DNA of 64,000 bases from Gyromitra esculenta (GCA_038503075.1 JBCAML010000012.1:1706414-1770413); one strand, 5' to 3'. Numbered from the stretch's first letter, positions 37,142-50,600 are shown. Notes: generated by a model from the sequence alone, not told the origin. Translations and numbers: made by a program.

Positions 37142-38125
37142 GGTTGGATCGCTGGGCTGATGGAAGTTTTGGTAAGTAGATAAATGGCTGGTCGCTTGGG
37201 TTGCAATTGAGAGTATGGAGTGATTCTGGAATGGAGGATGAGGAGTGAGGAATATTCGAGGGGAGTTTGCAGATTGCTTTATACTTCTTGCGCCCGCCTC
37301 GCCCGTCACATCGCATTAGTGTTTTATCGGCCGCGCCGTAGGAGGTGCCCCACCAAGCCCTACATTTTCCCGTATCAGGTTCAGAATATTTTCAGCTGAA
37401 TCTTCAGCTCGATCTTTGCTTTCTCCTTTGGTTCCACTTGATATCTCGCCCTATCCATAAAATGAGGATAAGCGTTCTAAAGCATGATACTTTTCATTTT
37501 ACAACTGGTACCACCTGGGCGTAGCACAAGCGATTTTCTTAATAAGGGGTTCTAGCTATAGCGAATAGATAATGATGACTTTCTCTTGTGCTAGGCAAAC
37601 TCATTGACCATATATCGCTCTGTAATGGCTCGTAGTCTGGGTTACGCGATGGTAAGTGTAGCTTTTTAGAATGTTATCGCAGAGGCAAGAGCTACTAAAA
37701 ATGGGCTGCTTTCCATTACTAGAACTTTCGTTAGGGGCCTGGGTGGTTAATAGAAGCCCTACATCTTGAAATATTTCTACAAGTAATTCTGCGTTTACTA
37801 GCTAATATATGTCTGATGTGATTGGCTAGAATAGGATTAGCTGCCATCGATTTCTTGAGCAAGTTATATCAAATGGGGGAAAGTGGCGTTCTATTCAGCC
37901 AGCCAACGTTTCCACTGTTAGCAACACTTACTGTATTCGATTATTATTGCCGGACGTAAACTTGATTCCTATCCCCAAGCCTTTGTAAGATCGGGCGGTA
38001 ACTAATTAAATACTTACTTTTTACACAAGCATACGGCAACCGCCTTATCCCACCAAGATAGGCTCGCAATACAGCAACAGGGCTGGGCGAGCTGGCATAG
38101 GAAGTGTTTTTCGTAGGCCCAAGAA

Positions 38126-38137
38126 CCCTAACCCTAA
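38126..38137. repeat. interstitial telomere-like dimer
   Basis: Two perfect CCCTAA units within the sequence AACCCTAACCCTAAATT. Confidence 0.5.
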
Positions 38138-38515
38138 ATTTTATGGTGCCCTAGGCTGAGGAATCATTTGCTGTTACGGATAACTTGCTATCGATATCAC
38201 ATACGGAATACATATGCATCCGATACTCGGCATCTAGCATATCAAGTTGCGACTATATTCGGTGCGTGCAACCCTCCATAATTTTCCTAGCTTGTACAAC
38301 ATGTGTAACCGTGCTCCATAATTGCAACCACAAGGATAGTAACCAATAGTGACAGTTAGAAGCTGTAATTGATAAAATAATTAGGCGTATAAAGGCGTAA
38401 AATCTATCTGTCCATTTTCTTTGGAGTATTGTCATTGTCTAAGAGATGAGTGGGTCTGCCGCGGACACTTAGTTACCGACGTCCGGGGCGGGAATGTCTC
38501 AATTTGCCTATTCGG

Positions 38516-38638
38516 ATACCGCATGAAGAACCTGAAAATGGTTGTTCTATGTTGGGGTTTCTGGTTGGCTGGATCCAGCTATATCGATTTACTGATTGGT
38601 CAACCTAAAACCCTTGTTTTCAGGTTCTTCATGATATA
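38516..38638. mobile_element. MITE-like inverted-repeat element (family C relative)
   Basis: The left arm ATGAAGAACCTGAAAATGG pairs with the right arm CTTGTTTTCAGGTTCTTCAT. The loop is about 70 nt. The arm core GAACCTGAAAA is shared with the element at 39934-40064. No coding capacity. The ends are less clear than in the other copies. Confidence 0.55.
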
Positions 38639-39933
38639 TCCAAATACAACATGGTTGGAAAGCGACCACTTCAGCTTCTGTGAAACTTCTGTACGCATAT
38701 CGCCGCTGATAGGACTCTGCGAGCGATTCAGCCCAGCTCTAAAACACCATCACAACACAATATCAACCCAATCTGCATAGGAAAGAGGATTGCGTCAAAT
38801 CCAGCCCTTAGAGTTAGCCTGTAGCAATTACGGATTTAGGGTTTTGGCGTTGCCGCTGTTCTCGCTTGAGTATGGCTTGCATAACCGTAGCTACACAGAA
38901 TAAGGGCTGAATATATCTGTACAACTAAGCTCACGGTCATATAGTGGAGGTAATGCGACCGCTGTAACACGCCATAGCACTCGCAGCAACGTGTTACCTA
39001 ATATAGATATACCTATGAGTTCATTTGGCTTTTCCATACTCAATCAAGGCCCCCCATTTGTAACTAATCAGGAACAGCTTCTTTGTGCGAGAAGCTTACA
39101 TACCGATTTTGCTCCTCCTATTACCTAATGATGCCGTCGATTGTTTAAATATTATGGCTTAGGGCTCGCTAAAACTCGACTCTTGGAATATCCTTAGCCT
39201 GTACCCATCACGAACTAAGGATATAGGGATAAACAAGCGCACAATGTTGAGTTAATGACGGGTGATAGCAGCTAGTTCATAGGGCTGAGGATCCCGAGAC
39301 ACTCGGGTGGAATAGTTTTCAGTTTCTAGGAGCTTTTAAAGTCCAATAGGGCGTTCAGCATGGGTATGCCTGAATTTCCAAATGTTGTTGGGTGGGCACG
39401 CCTTATTACCCCACACCGCCTTTTGAAATCAAGTCTTTTGCTATTGGATTAACAATCTTAAGGCCCTATCCCTGCTATTTGGTACAAAGGTCTTGGCATC
39501 CGATGTAGCAGAATGGGACTTCAAATAACAGAATAGGAGATTGCTGCCGTCTCAACCAAACTACGCTGTTCTGCTTGTGGATCTACTCTTTGGATTTCAC
39601 TAGGTATACGCAGCAACATACGGACTTGATCACATAGTACCCTATCTTGTTTACACAGCTTGCCCTTATTTGGATAGAATATCTGAGTATGGCCATGGCC
39701 ACACCTGCACGCTTGCACTAATTACTAAGGAAAAGTGACCATCAGATATCACTCTCGACACCGCCATCTGTTTCTGTAAATAGCCTTTCTGGGAGTGTTT
39801 TAACAATAGTGAAACTAGTTAAGGCGTAAAAACTTCATCTAGTTGCAGATAGGAGAAATCACCCGCGGCCGAGACATAATAAGGGAACAAAGTAAGCCGG
39901 AAGGAAGCGCCTCCAACTTGTAGAGTAACTGCG

Positions 39934-40064
39934 TACTCGTGATCTAGGATAAGAACCTGAAAACACGGGTGGTGAATTTGTATGGCGAAATATCCATGCA
40001 CCACTCCGTAGTGTGCAAAGCCACACACCCCATGTTTTCAGGTTTTTATCCTAGACCACGAGTA
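39934..40064. mobile_element. MITE-like element with TA target duplication (family C)
   Basis: TA-CTCGTGATCTAGGATAAG...TTATCCTAGACCACGAG-TA. The arms continue through AACCTGAAAACA on the left and TGTTTTCAGGTT on the right. It is 131 bp including the TA pair and non-coding. The inner sequence CAAAGCCACACACCCCATG matches the element at 25136-25250. Confidence 0.7.
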
Positions 40065-40439
40065 TACGGTCTCACTTATGTAGGAATAAAAAGCGGGAGA
40101 TGCGCGTAGTCCTGGCCTTCATGCACCCGAGAGGTAGCCGAATGATTGGTGGCTTGTTGTTAACCCATTTCCGGCGTTTTGGTCAATGCTGCGAACCTTT
40201 CATGTGACGACTAAGTCAAAATATCTGAAGAATGCCACAAGTAGGTAGCCGTGATGAAATAATTGTATACTCTCTCTCCTCACAGGAATATTGCAATCGG
40301 AAGCACGGATGGATGAGAAAGCTGTTGAATACAGTAAAATCGCCTTATAAAGATAATATTTCTGGTCTCGACAGGGTTGTTTAGTGTATACTAGACCTTA
40401 TTTATAAAGATATCTACTCTATAAAAATATAGAATGTCC

Positions 40440-40679
40440 TACCGCGTTAACTGGAAATATACAATCACACGCGCTAAGATGTCGAAATAAGATGTTGCGG
40501 ATCTCAAAACTCGAGTTTTCGCCAGCTGAAGCTGCGGCTGTTTCTGGCGCCAATTAACCAATTCGGGTAAATGAGTCCGCCGAAAAACAAAAAAGTCTTA
40601 CCGAGTTCACTGTCTTACCCAACCTCAAGCTTAATCCAACGTACTAAAGCGTAGTTGTATATTTTCAGTTAATTCGGTA
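40440..40679. mobile_element. Tc1/mariner-type MITE (family A, copy 1)
   Basis: TA-CCGCGTTAACTGGAAATATA...ATATTTTCAGTTAATTCGG-TA. The terminal inverted repeats are about 40 nt and imperfect, flanked by TA. It is 240 bp, non-coding, and shares both ends and the inner word AAGCTTAATC-AACGTACTA with copy 2 at 52892-53123. Confidence 0.75.
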
Positions 40680-41285
40680 ATTTCATATCCTTATCCCATA
40701 GACTGGTGAAATTTGCTGGCGTCCCTGTTAGCTGTAGCTCGCCACAAAGTTATACTGAAATCTAATCAATGAGAGAAGTTACCCCGTGGTGAGACACAGC
40801 AAATAGGGGGGACAGCAAATTTTACTAGTCAATGGGATGGGACAATTGTACTGTGGTACTACGAGTGTCAGGGAGGTTTTGATGACAAGTGGCGATACAG
40901 CTCCTTTCTTGGGGACTCAAACTCGCTTGAATTTCATAGTTTTACTAACTAACTTTACCCAGTGTTTAATACATAGCATTTACCACCTCTTACAATTTCG
41001 TTAGGCCTCTCGAAGAGTTGTGTGGTGGGAAGAAAGGTTGACAGCTCTTACTTGCTCCACCACCTGTCACCAAACTTATACCTACACCCGTAGCACAATT
41101 TCAATTCAGGTAAGGTAGAGGACGTGCGAAAGTTTGAAATACCACCCCAACCCTCTCTAGACCCCCGCTTTTTCCAAGAATTCTTGTACCCTAGACTCGT
41201 CTACAGTCCATAGACGACCCCCCCCCCGACTCACCACAAACAAAATTAGTATGTCCTCTATGTCAATCATGGGCTTCATAGACCT

Positions 41286-42130
41286 ATGGTATCGCCTAGC
41301 AGTGACCGTGAAGACGAAAAAATATTTCTAAGCAGAGTGATCACGATCGATGGACTTCTCGAGTTTTGGGAATCCATGGAGCAAGATGAGGCTGATTCAG
41401 GCAAGCCAATTGAGAAATATCTCAAGGATATTCTTTGTGAGTAAATGGCCTGCTATCCCCCGTTTGCGACGCTGTTTTGGCTGCACGGCTAATTAGGCCT
41501 GGTAATATACAGGTGTTAGCTTTCCGAGTATGGATAGTATCGTAGCATACCTCGACCTTGAGATTGATGAAACTCCATGGGGACTCACAAATATTCAGGT
41601 GCCAGTATCTGAACAACTTTGTAAGTTATGCTCAGCATATATGTGGATTTAATTGTCATCGGTTCTAACACTCACAAAACCAATCAATTCAGAACATCGA
41701 GGACCTCTACTTAGCCGTCTCTGACTCTGGCGCTAAAGTCCTTGCTCGCATGGTTGTGTCTTATCCACTTGCGACCTACAATCGCTGCACACGCTTGCAT
41801 GAGGAAACGGGAACTTCCACCCCAACTCTCTTTCTCGATGGCGACCCAAAGCCTCAAACCGAAGTCCCCCACTACGATCATAGGCTAGTTTGCTTCACTT
41901 ACGCTGAATGCCGATCCGGCATGGGAATTGGGAATTTTCCAATTTTTGTGAAGCCTCACGCTGAGTTTTCGGGTGGCGAATTGAACTTGTTGACGTCTCT
42001 AAATTTTATGCGGAGAGTTAGCAGGCTCGAAAGAGATAATGTATTGTGTGGTGAGGGAATGTATGTAGATGGCGAAAGATATGCTTTTATCGCCATAACA
42101 GAGGACTCTGTAGTAAGAATACGATCTTAG
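41286..42130 (+). CDS. hypothetical protein, three exons
   Basis: Exons are 41286-41436, 41513-41598 and 41693-42130, giving 224 aa. The junctions are GT-AG and in phase. The second donor (CAG/GTGCCA) is weak; an alternative donor and acceptor pair (41629 region to 41725 region) also keeps the frame. I recognise no family. There is no signal peptide or membrane segment. Readable stretches include VITIDGLLEFWESMEQDEAD, EDLYLAVSDSGAKVLARMVV and HYDHRLVCFTYAEC. It sits alone in a MITE-rich gene-poor region, as young or lineage-specific genes often do. Confidence 0.5.
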
Positions 42131-44481
42131 CACGCTAGATCTATATGATTTTCAGATCTGTTTAACTTCATTTTCATTATTTGCCGAGCAGTTGTAGGTT
42201 TGGAGAAACTCTCATGCATATAGTAGATATTTCGAAACCTCTATAGCGTGGCGTGTACTTTGGGGCTAGTACTAGCAGGATATATTAGAAACAATGGATA
42301 CTTAGTTCTATAGTAGCTATAGTAGCTACCGACTTGATGTTAGTGTAGTAAGATGAGAAGCTATCAATGACTAATATTGCTCGTATCTCCGCTATCCTGT
42401 CAACCTAGTTCAAACTTCCTGTCTCGGCCGTGCATCGTTAAACTTCAAAGACTTTGAATTATGTTAATATCGGATGCTGTGAGAAGAAATAGGAGGGAGC
42501 TAAGCGGCCGCACTCGAAAAGATCTAGATACATGATATCACACCCGTCAAATGATGCAGATTAAAATTTTCATCTAAACCCTCCGAATCATCTCAAACCT
42601 TACAGTAGCTTTAGTGAAAATTTAACGATATGCGCTTTTTAAGACCCTGTCTCATTGCACTATAATTTATTTTGTGGATCTTGGCACTCGGAATCTTTGA
42701 AAATACTGTAGTGTATTTAATTGTACTTGGCTCAAAACTGACCCTCCCTCTCTTATACCACTCCCACCACCATCGCTAGCCTGCCCAGACAGTGGAATAG
42801 GGGTGAGCAGAGAGCCAATCCCGGATATCGGCATGCTTTAACACTTCCCAAACCTCTGGGATCAGTCTCAGCAGTTGGATCGGGGCATAGGGCTTCGCAG
42901 AGCCCGGACAGAAGGGTATTCGCTAGAACCATCACTGGGCATCTTGATATTAATACCTGACAGCTTTCTGAGAGCTGAAGATAATTACCAAAATGCGTCC
43001 TGAGTCGTTCGATCTTGTCCTTTTCGGGAGGTTCGTCTGTTCACGTGGGTGGATCTAGCCAGTGGGCGTAAAATCCATCGACTGGCTTGGTTCTTTTCTT
43101 ACCAATAATAATAGTAAATACAGTTTCAGGTTTCCGTATCACGACTCAGCCCCAGGCACCAATGTGTCGTGTGGCGAGGATCTGGCTCAAGATCGCCCGG
43201 TTACGGGTTCCGGGATCAATGGATTGCGCAACGTCGCACAGAGTATTTCGGGGCCAGATCGGATATGTTCGCACTGATATGTAGGCTATGTCGGATTAAC
43301 GTGAAACCTGCATGCACTCTGGGATTTCTGAAGCGGCAGGTCTAACTTTTACTTTATTTCAACCACCACTAATAGCTACATGTATGGTAAATATTCATCC
43401 GTCGTATCAGGCAGATGTCCTGTTTATTCAGCGGGAAACACTGCCGCGCCAAGGAGGGCTTATCTAATTATCCACCTGAATTCGAGAGTCCAGCTGCAGG
43501 CGTGATGGGTAAACTCTCTCGCTATGTTGAAATGGGTAAAATCCTGAGAAATTAATTTCTAGAACGGTAGGCAGAGTAGGGTAGGCCTTGCATGATGTGT
43601 GTGGTGCCTGCAGTAGTAGGTGAATCCAGCTCGTTCGTATAATAGAGACATCCTCGGCGGCGCTGATCCGTTCGATGCGGCAAGAGATCTAGAATCCACC
43701 TTCCATCCGAGAATACCGTAGAAATGTGATATGGGATTAGAGAAGAGGATAAGATACCCCTAAGCGAAATCCTAGTATCAAATCTCATGAAGGGATAGGA
43801 GTTTAAAATGATAAGCCTAAATTCGCTAAAAGCTGTAGCTAATACTTAGAAGGGTTCTCTTCATGCGATGCAGAATGGGGTTGAGAGGCTGACGGGCTGA
43901 ATTGGGATGTGATGTTGGTGGAGGTTCGAGCCAAAAGATAACTTCGAACTGTAAGGCTAGCTGTTCAAATCCTGTTGAATTCTGTTTTTATTATAGATCC
44001 ACGTAGACATCACTTTCGTCGTCATCATCCATTACTACATCCTCATAACTTGGAGCGTTCAATGCTACAGACCCGAAACCTCATGTACGCCAGGACCAGT
44101 CTCCCAAACCTTCAGGTATGGCCGTAGTCTTCAGACAGCCTCTTGGTGGATATCTTGGAGTCACAGCTGCTATCGATAGGCACGAATTCTGAGTGATTTT
44201 GCAATGATATATTTGCTGAACCGCTTCTAGGTCTCGCCTACAGCGCATGGAGATGCAGAACACCCACATAACAAACAAATCAGATATATGCGAGGTCTGT
44301 ATACTGATTTATCGCAAAGTCCTTCATAGGGGCTGACGAAGCCGAGTGAGATTCTGGGATCCAAGGAACAGCTGCGCCTGTTGTTGGTCTTCCACGCTCT
44401 TGGCAGCAGACCCAGATGTTCTCGGCAAAGACACAACCAATCCAAAGCTGTCCTCCCCGCCACCAAACCACCACTCTCGCC
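42131..44481. other. 2.3 kb gene-poor stretch
   Basis: No gene is supported. A tRNA-like T arm near 43960-43985 fails on stem pairing. The last ~100 bases before 44482 are C-rich with CCACCAAACCACCACTCTCGCC, a plausible transcription-start region for the F-box gene. Confidence 0.5.
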
Positions 44482-46209
44482 ATGTCCCCCTCCTTCAATG
44501 ATCTCCCATCCACAGTCCATGCCCGCATCATCGCATATATCTGCACTCCGCCTGGCTTCCCCCTCTCCTTCTTCTCCTACCTCCCGTCCGGCTCGCTCAA
44601 GCAGGACTACAGGAAAGAATTAAAGCCCTACGAGGCGCTGAACCGGGCATGGAGTCACCTTATCCAAGCGAAGCTGTGGAACAACCTGTGCATAACCCCT
44701 TCTGAGATTGATCAGGTACATTCCCCCCAATACGGTATTCTTATGATTCGAACTAACAGATCAAAGTAGCTTCGACAGCTTTTCACTGCAAACCCCGCGT
44801 TGGCTGCCCACGTGCGTTCAATCAAGCTCCGCTCCCCCGTCCGTCTCCCGTCCGATCCACGGCGCCCCGCTAATCCCGCCCCCCTCCACGATACATCAAT
44901 CTCATTCAATGAGGCTGCAGGCGATACGAAAGAGGGTCTTCGGATCGCGCGGGTCTGGTCTGAGGCGCTCAATCTGATCTGGGGTCATGTGCTTCCGTAT
45001 GGCGAGCTTGAGAGGCTCGGTGTTGACGTGAGGTTGGGCATTGGGAAGGAGAACCGGCTAGTCAAGTTTCCGACGGGGTATACCCTTCTACCGGGACAGG
45101 GTGGGATAAAAGAGCTTGAGTTGGTTCTGCCAAAGGCGAAGCGGGGGGATCGGTTGGATATGGAGAGTGTGGGGAGGATGGTAGAGAGTGTTGGCCGGGA
45201 ATTGAAGGCGTTTGAATTTCGGGTGATGGAGGGAGACATTGGTGAAAGGGAGATGAGGAGGGAGATTTATGTCGGTATGTAAATGTATGTTATCCTCTGG
45301 GTTTAGCTAACAATCCCCATAGGCCTAACCAACCTCACCACTCGTCTCAAATCCCACCTCGCCCCAAATCTCACCTCCCTGAACCTCAGCTATCTCACAT
45401 TCAGACCTTGTAACGATTCTGAAACACGCATCTACCCTTACGTTCACGCTGACGACGGGGTGGATATCCTCTCCCGCGCTCTCCGCCTGCTCTCCAAGCA
45501 GCTTATATCCTTTACCTACATCGGCGGACGCATCTCCTCTGAACTCTTCCACCCCACCCACGACACTGCCGAGAACCCAACTTGGCCCTACCTTAAACAC
45601 TACACCGTCCACTTCTCCCCCATCACTGCCACCGGCGAATGGTTATTTGCCTTCCCAGATTCTTCATCTCCATCTTATACACCTGGGGACCTCCGTCCTC
45701 GGACTCCCCCCTCGCCACCATCCGATGACAAAATGAGTCCCACGGACCCAACATACGAGGACCCACTCGCCGACGAATACGACTATGACGCCCCGCGCCG
45801 CTACCTCCCCACCCGAGCGCTTGTGGATGAACTCTTTGAGACTGCGAGTCGTGTTATGGTCCCCAATATGCCCGTGGTGGAACACTGGGAACTCGGGCCG
45901 CAGGGTGTCTCCGGCGAGGGTGTGGGGATGGGATTGAGGTTCGATTATGAAGAGGGGACAAAGAGACCGAGGATCACGAGGGGGAGGGCGTATGAGCATA
46001 GTAAGGGTACTATGGGGGTCTGGGAGGCGCGGTTCGGAGCGGTGCAGACGGGGAGGAAGAGGAAGCGGGAAGACGCTGCAGGGTTGACGCTGGTTAAGGT
46101 GGAGAATGCGGGGGTGTGTGGCGTGAGTTGTATGGATGAGGAAGATCAGAGGGCGTGGAGGGGAGAGGAGAGCGAGAGCGAGAGCGAGAGCGATGAGGGA
46201 GAGGAATAA
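44482..46209 (+). CDS. F-box-like protein
   Basis: Probable substrate-recognition subunit of an SCF ubiquitin ligase. Exons are 44482-44715, 44770-45274 and 45323-46209, giving 541 aa. The N-terminus FNDLPSTVHARIIAYI, followed by a downstream LNRAWSHLIQAKLW, matches the F-box helix pattern (LP at its start, then a W-containing helix). The rest has leucine-rich spacing (LTRLKSHLAPNLTSLNLSYL type) that could be the substrate-binding part. A Pro/Ser/Asp-rich disordered insert (about residues 325-355) and an acidic SESESESDEGEE tail are present. The start at 44482 is chosen because it directly precedes the F-box; an in-frame ATG at 44416 is less well placed. The target protein is unknown. Confidence 0.75.
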
Positions 46210-47694
46210 AAGATTAATGCTGTGAGGTGTTGGTACAGAAGAGTGTTTTAGATATCCAGTGTATATGCGAGGTAACTGTACAAGTTAAGTTATTTCTAAT
46301 TACTCATCTGTTTTGCACACTCACCCTCCGCAGACATACAATGAATTATAGTAAAAACGACGGCGGGTATCTACAGTTTTAGGTTAAGAGTCCATTCAGT
46401 TTTCAACCCAGTATAAAAATCTCATATGTCGCTAGACTTATTCATAAACAAAGCCAGATTCAGGATTAAGCTAGATAATACCTTATTTAGTCGACAGCGC
46501 AATATATCAATACTCATCAGCTGGAAGTACAGTTTGTCCCCTATCTTGAACAAGGTAATAGTAAGTCCGGGTGTGTCTCATCTTTCGTTATCGACAATTA
46601 GAGATCACTCAACATGAGTTTTCTAGACCCTGATAGCAACGAGGTACTCCGGGATGGTATTCCGCTCCAACATGGATGGATGCGCATGCGAGTGAGCAAA
46701 ATCCATATCACTCTATATGACAAATTCAACTGATGATTTGAATGCTGAAGATGCGCTAATTGTTCAAAACCCAAGCTAAAATCTCGCAAATATGGTAATA
46801 TCTCCATTCTGATATAAACAATTTGAGCGAGCTGTTGGAGTGGAGGCACGGATGTCTATTTGTGGCTATTGCAACTAGCTTCTGGGAGTTTGATTTCGGC
46901 CGTGGGTTCCGCGTACGAAAGGAGAATATGTACTTTACATATATTTAGAGCCGCGAGTTCGAGACTCTGGAACCAAGAGTCTGGATTAACTATGTATGTT
47001 CTCGGCTGATTCTCGGCTGAGTTGCAATTAGGCCAAAATGGGAAAAACCGCCCGAAAATTGTGCCTGTTGAGTAAATAAGTAAACCAACTAGACTACAGC
47101 AGGCCCTAACCCTGGTCGATATGGGTTTAGAAACCGAGTGATTATTCGTGTTTGGTTGCCACGTGCACAGACCTCGCCGGTAACAACGCGCCAGCCCGTG
47201 TTATTTATTAGGGTTAGGGTTACAGCCATGGTGCAGCGACCTTTGGTGACTTGCAGCTATTTTATGGTTCAACTTGGATATTATCTCAGTGGGGAGCTGG
47301 GAACGACTTGAACCTTACTTGAGGCCGAAACAAATCTTTAGCACTAGGGCAAGAAAATTTTGCGATAATCAATCAATAAACACTAAGACAGACATTTATT
47401 TAAAATTAAACTCGCCCTGAGCTTGGAAATTTTGCATCTGTGCAGGGCTAAAGGGTAATGTACAAGTGTCAAGTCTCCTAGGCATCAACTTCCACCAAGC
47501 TCCCCAGGCTATTGAGGCCATGATGTATACGTATGCTAGTAACATCCTACGCACACACGGATACAGATAAACGAAATCGAAAAAAATATATATCCACCTG
47601 CCATCGTACGAACAGGAATTAAGCTGAGCACGAGGCTTTTTTTTTTTCAGCCTGTGCTCTCAACTCTTAATTCTACTTTCCAACTTAGACTCCC
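46210..47694. other. spacer between F-box and LysM genes
   Basis: No gene is supported. It includes an interstitial TTAGGGTTAGGG (47208-47219) and a poly-T tract at about 47639-47647. The two neighbouring genes converge on it, so it holds both 3' flanks. Confidence 0.5.
47208..47219. repeat. interstitial telomere-like dimer
   Basis: Two perfect TTAGGG units, in the same orientation as the terminal tract but of six-base type. Confidence 0.5.
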
Positions 47695-50600
47695 TTACGC
47701 CGAGACCCCCGTACAATACGCGTAACTACACACACGGAAAAAAAAATAACGAGTTAGTCATCTTCCTCGAAGCAGATAGATAGCCAGTGAAAAAAGACAT
47801 AGAGATGCATTAGGAAGGAAGAAAACTTACTTAGCCCACAGTCCACTACAATCGCCATTCAGCGCCGGATTCCAGAGATAGAAATTTTCCAGCGTGATGC
47901 CGACACTGGCGCTGATATCGTAGCAGCCCGGTCCATTCTCCGTCGCAACGTACCAGCGATTACAGTTCTCGTTAATGCCAGGCTGCGTTTGTGCCGGTGC
48001 ACCGGCCCCGCTTGCTGGTGCTGACGTTGTTGTGGGTGTTGTGGTTGGTGTTGACGATGTCGATCCGACTGCCACGCAGTATGCGTAGCCCAGCCAAACA
48101 CCTGAGCAGTCCGCGTTGGCGGTGGGGTTCCAGGCGTAAAATTGAGCGATTGTGATGGAGTAGGTTGGTAGGAAGGCAGCGCAGGTATCGTTCTCAGCGA
48201 TGACATGCCATTGAGTGCAGCCTTCGACTTGCCCTTCACGAGTTTGAGCAGGAGGAGAAGGTGTAGGGGTGGTAGTAGTTGGAGTGCTGGTGATGGTGGG
48301 CGTCGATGATGTCGATCCGACTGCAACACAGTATGCGTAGCCCAGCCAGACTCCGGAGCAGTCTGCGTTCGCGGTAGGGTTCCAGGCGTAGAACTGCTCG
48401 ATTGTGATGGAGTAGGTTGGGAGGAAGGTAGCGCAGGTATCGTTTTCGGCAATGACATGCCATTGAGTGCAGCCTTCGACTTCGCCCTCCCTGGTTTGAG
48501 CCGGCGGGGTTGGAGAGCCGGTGGGGGTTGGGGTGTTAGTGGTAGTAGAGTTAGTGGCCGTAGGGGTAGGATATTGGTCTTCCCCGTTGTAGTCAGGACC
48601 CCAGATGCAGTACCAAGTGTTTGTCCAGAGATTTGAGCAGTCAGAGAGGACAGCGGGGTTCCACACTATTAGGGTAGCATGTATTAGCTCAGGACTCGGA
48701 AACCTGTCTGGAGTAGAAAAAATTACTTACGAAAGAAACGTTCGAACGAGAGATTAGCAATGGCAAGGAGAACGTCACAAGTATCTCCTATAGATTGATT
48801 AGTGATGCTCTGTTTGGCAGCCACAATTATAAAGCTTGATTTGACATACCAGGCATATTTTGCCACCACGTCATACACGGATCTACAACTCCCGTCTGCA
48901 CAGGCCCAGGAGCAGGAAGCGGCGTCCTCACGTTCACATCAGGTGTCTGCGACTCTTTCCTCGCCCCAATAAAGCGTCAGTTTAGTCGATAATGGTAGCT
49001 GGTGTTTGCTGAAATACACATAGGTCTGGAGTACGTACCGTCCCAAGCGATCAATCTCGCGCAATACCTTTTTCCATTCTCAAAGACGCAAGGATCTTTG
49101 CTTTCTAATTCAGGATTCCAAAGCAGCAAATCTTCCATACTTACCGCATAGTAATCTACTATTGCATCGCATGTGATTGTGGTATTTGAGGATCCACGGT
49201 AGTTGCTACAGTCTTTTCTAGTACCGTTCTGAAGCGGGAGTGGGGTGTACATCGGCCTCGGAGGGATCGTAAACTCGCTGTCAGGAATATCGGTGGGGAT
49301 CGCATCAAAGTCAATGGTTGTGATTGCGGGGCCTGTGGGAGTTGGGAGAGGAGAAAGGGGATGTCCAGAGTACGTGGTAACTATCGCAATTATGAGTAAT
49401 GGCCTTTGATAGGTAATTGAGGGGGAGCAGAAGACATACTTTGTCCAACAGGCAAGACACAGTAACTCGCGTTCGCCCACAGATCAGTGCAATTGCCATT
49501 TACACTCGGGTTCAGAAACAAGAAGTCGTCAAGTGAGATCGAGTATTTCACCATGAGAAGTGCACAGTATTCGCCTTCTACCACGAAGTGGTACCGGCCA
49601 CATTGTGGATTGACCTGTGGGGCGGTGTCGGTTGGTGCTGGCCTGCCATACAGTGGAGTAAGTTAGTTTTTCGAAGGCTAAGAGAGTAGAACTGATGGGA
49701 CAGGCACTTACACCGCTGTACTTGCGGTAGTTATCTGAGCTGGCTTTTCTGTGACTGTTGCTTGCACAAAGGTTCCTCGGGGATTCCTAGAAAAATTAAA
49801 ATAGAAGCGGTCAATCCATCAATTCTAAAACCTGGGCACCAGAGTTGGAAGTATAATTACGTGATGCAAATCATAAAGCCCACGTTCTGTGCAAGATTGG
49901 AACAAAGGCTATTGAGTTGTGGATTCCAACTAAGCAGCTTCACGAAGCTAATACTGTAAGCCGCTGAAATACCCTCGCACGTATCCGTTTCTAGTACGGT
50001 GTGCACACCGCAACTCGAGCCTTCTGGTAAGCAGAGTGTGCCTTCTGTTGGGAAATCCAGACAGGATCCTTTCAGCCCGTTGGATTCAAGAAGATCATGG
50101 GTGGAGATATTGTATGTTTTGGATATGTCTTGGCAGGTTTCTGTTCCGCCGAGCGTGATTGTTGTGCCGCTGCATGGCGTGGGCGTGGGTTCAGCGATCG
50201 TGCTGCAGCAATTGGCAATCTCCATATTAGTTTCTAATGTGTGAGTTAAAATAGGGAAAAAAGAAAACTTGCCCGTTGAGTGCGACAGGTGTGGGGGTGG
50301 TCCATGAGTACTGCGTGCTGGAGCAGCTGGATGTCGCGCTTTGAAAGATCGAGACAATATCGGGGTTATAGCCGAAGGGGGAGTTTACTTGGACCTGTAT
50401 GTTTTTCAGAACGCCTATAAATACCGAATCCATATTAGTAAACTGTACCGTTTCAAACAAAACGGCGTTGATATTTAGACCTACACTCGTGGCAGAAATC
50501 CAACTCCACTCCCTGCGACGGGTCAGGCGCTTCCTCTTGTCTCTTCTCTGCCTGAGCGCGTCGATGCTTATGATGAGTGTGGTGCATTCCGAAGGCCCTC

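Larger units (their letters stand above)
37142..41285. other. 4.1 kb AT-rich stretch with MITEs
   Basis: No gene is supported. It contains inverted-repeat elements at 38516-38638, 39934-40064 and 40440-40679 (listed separately) and an interstitial CCCTAACCCTAA at 38126-38137. A GC-rich patch at 37142-37320 is the promoter side of the broken two-repeat gene. Confidence 0.5.

Noticed and set aside
43918..43995. tRNA-like stretch with GTTCAAATCC
   Set aside because: The T stem and acceptor stem do not pair and no anticodon arm could be drawn.
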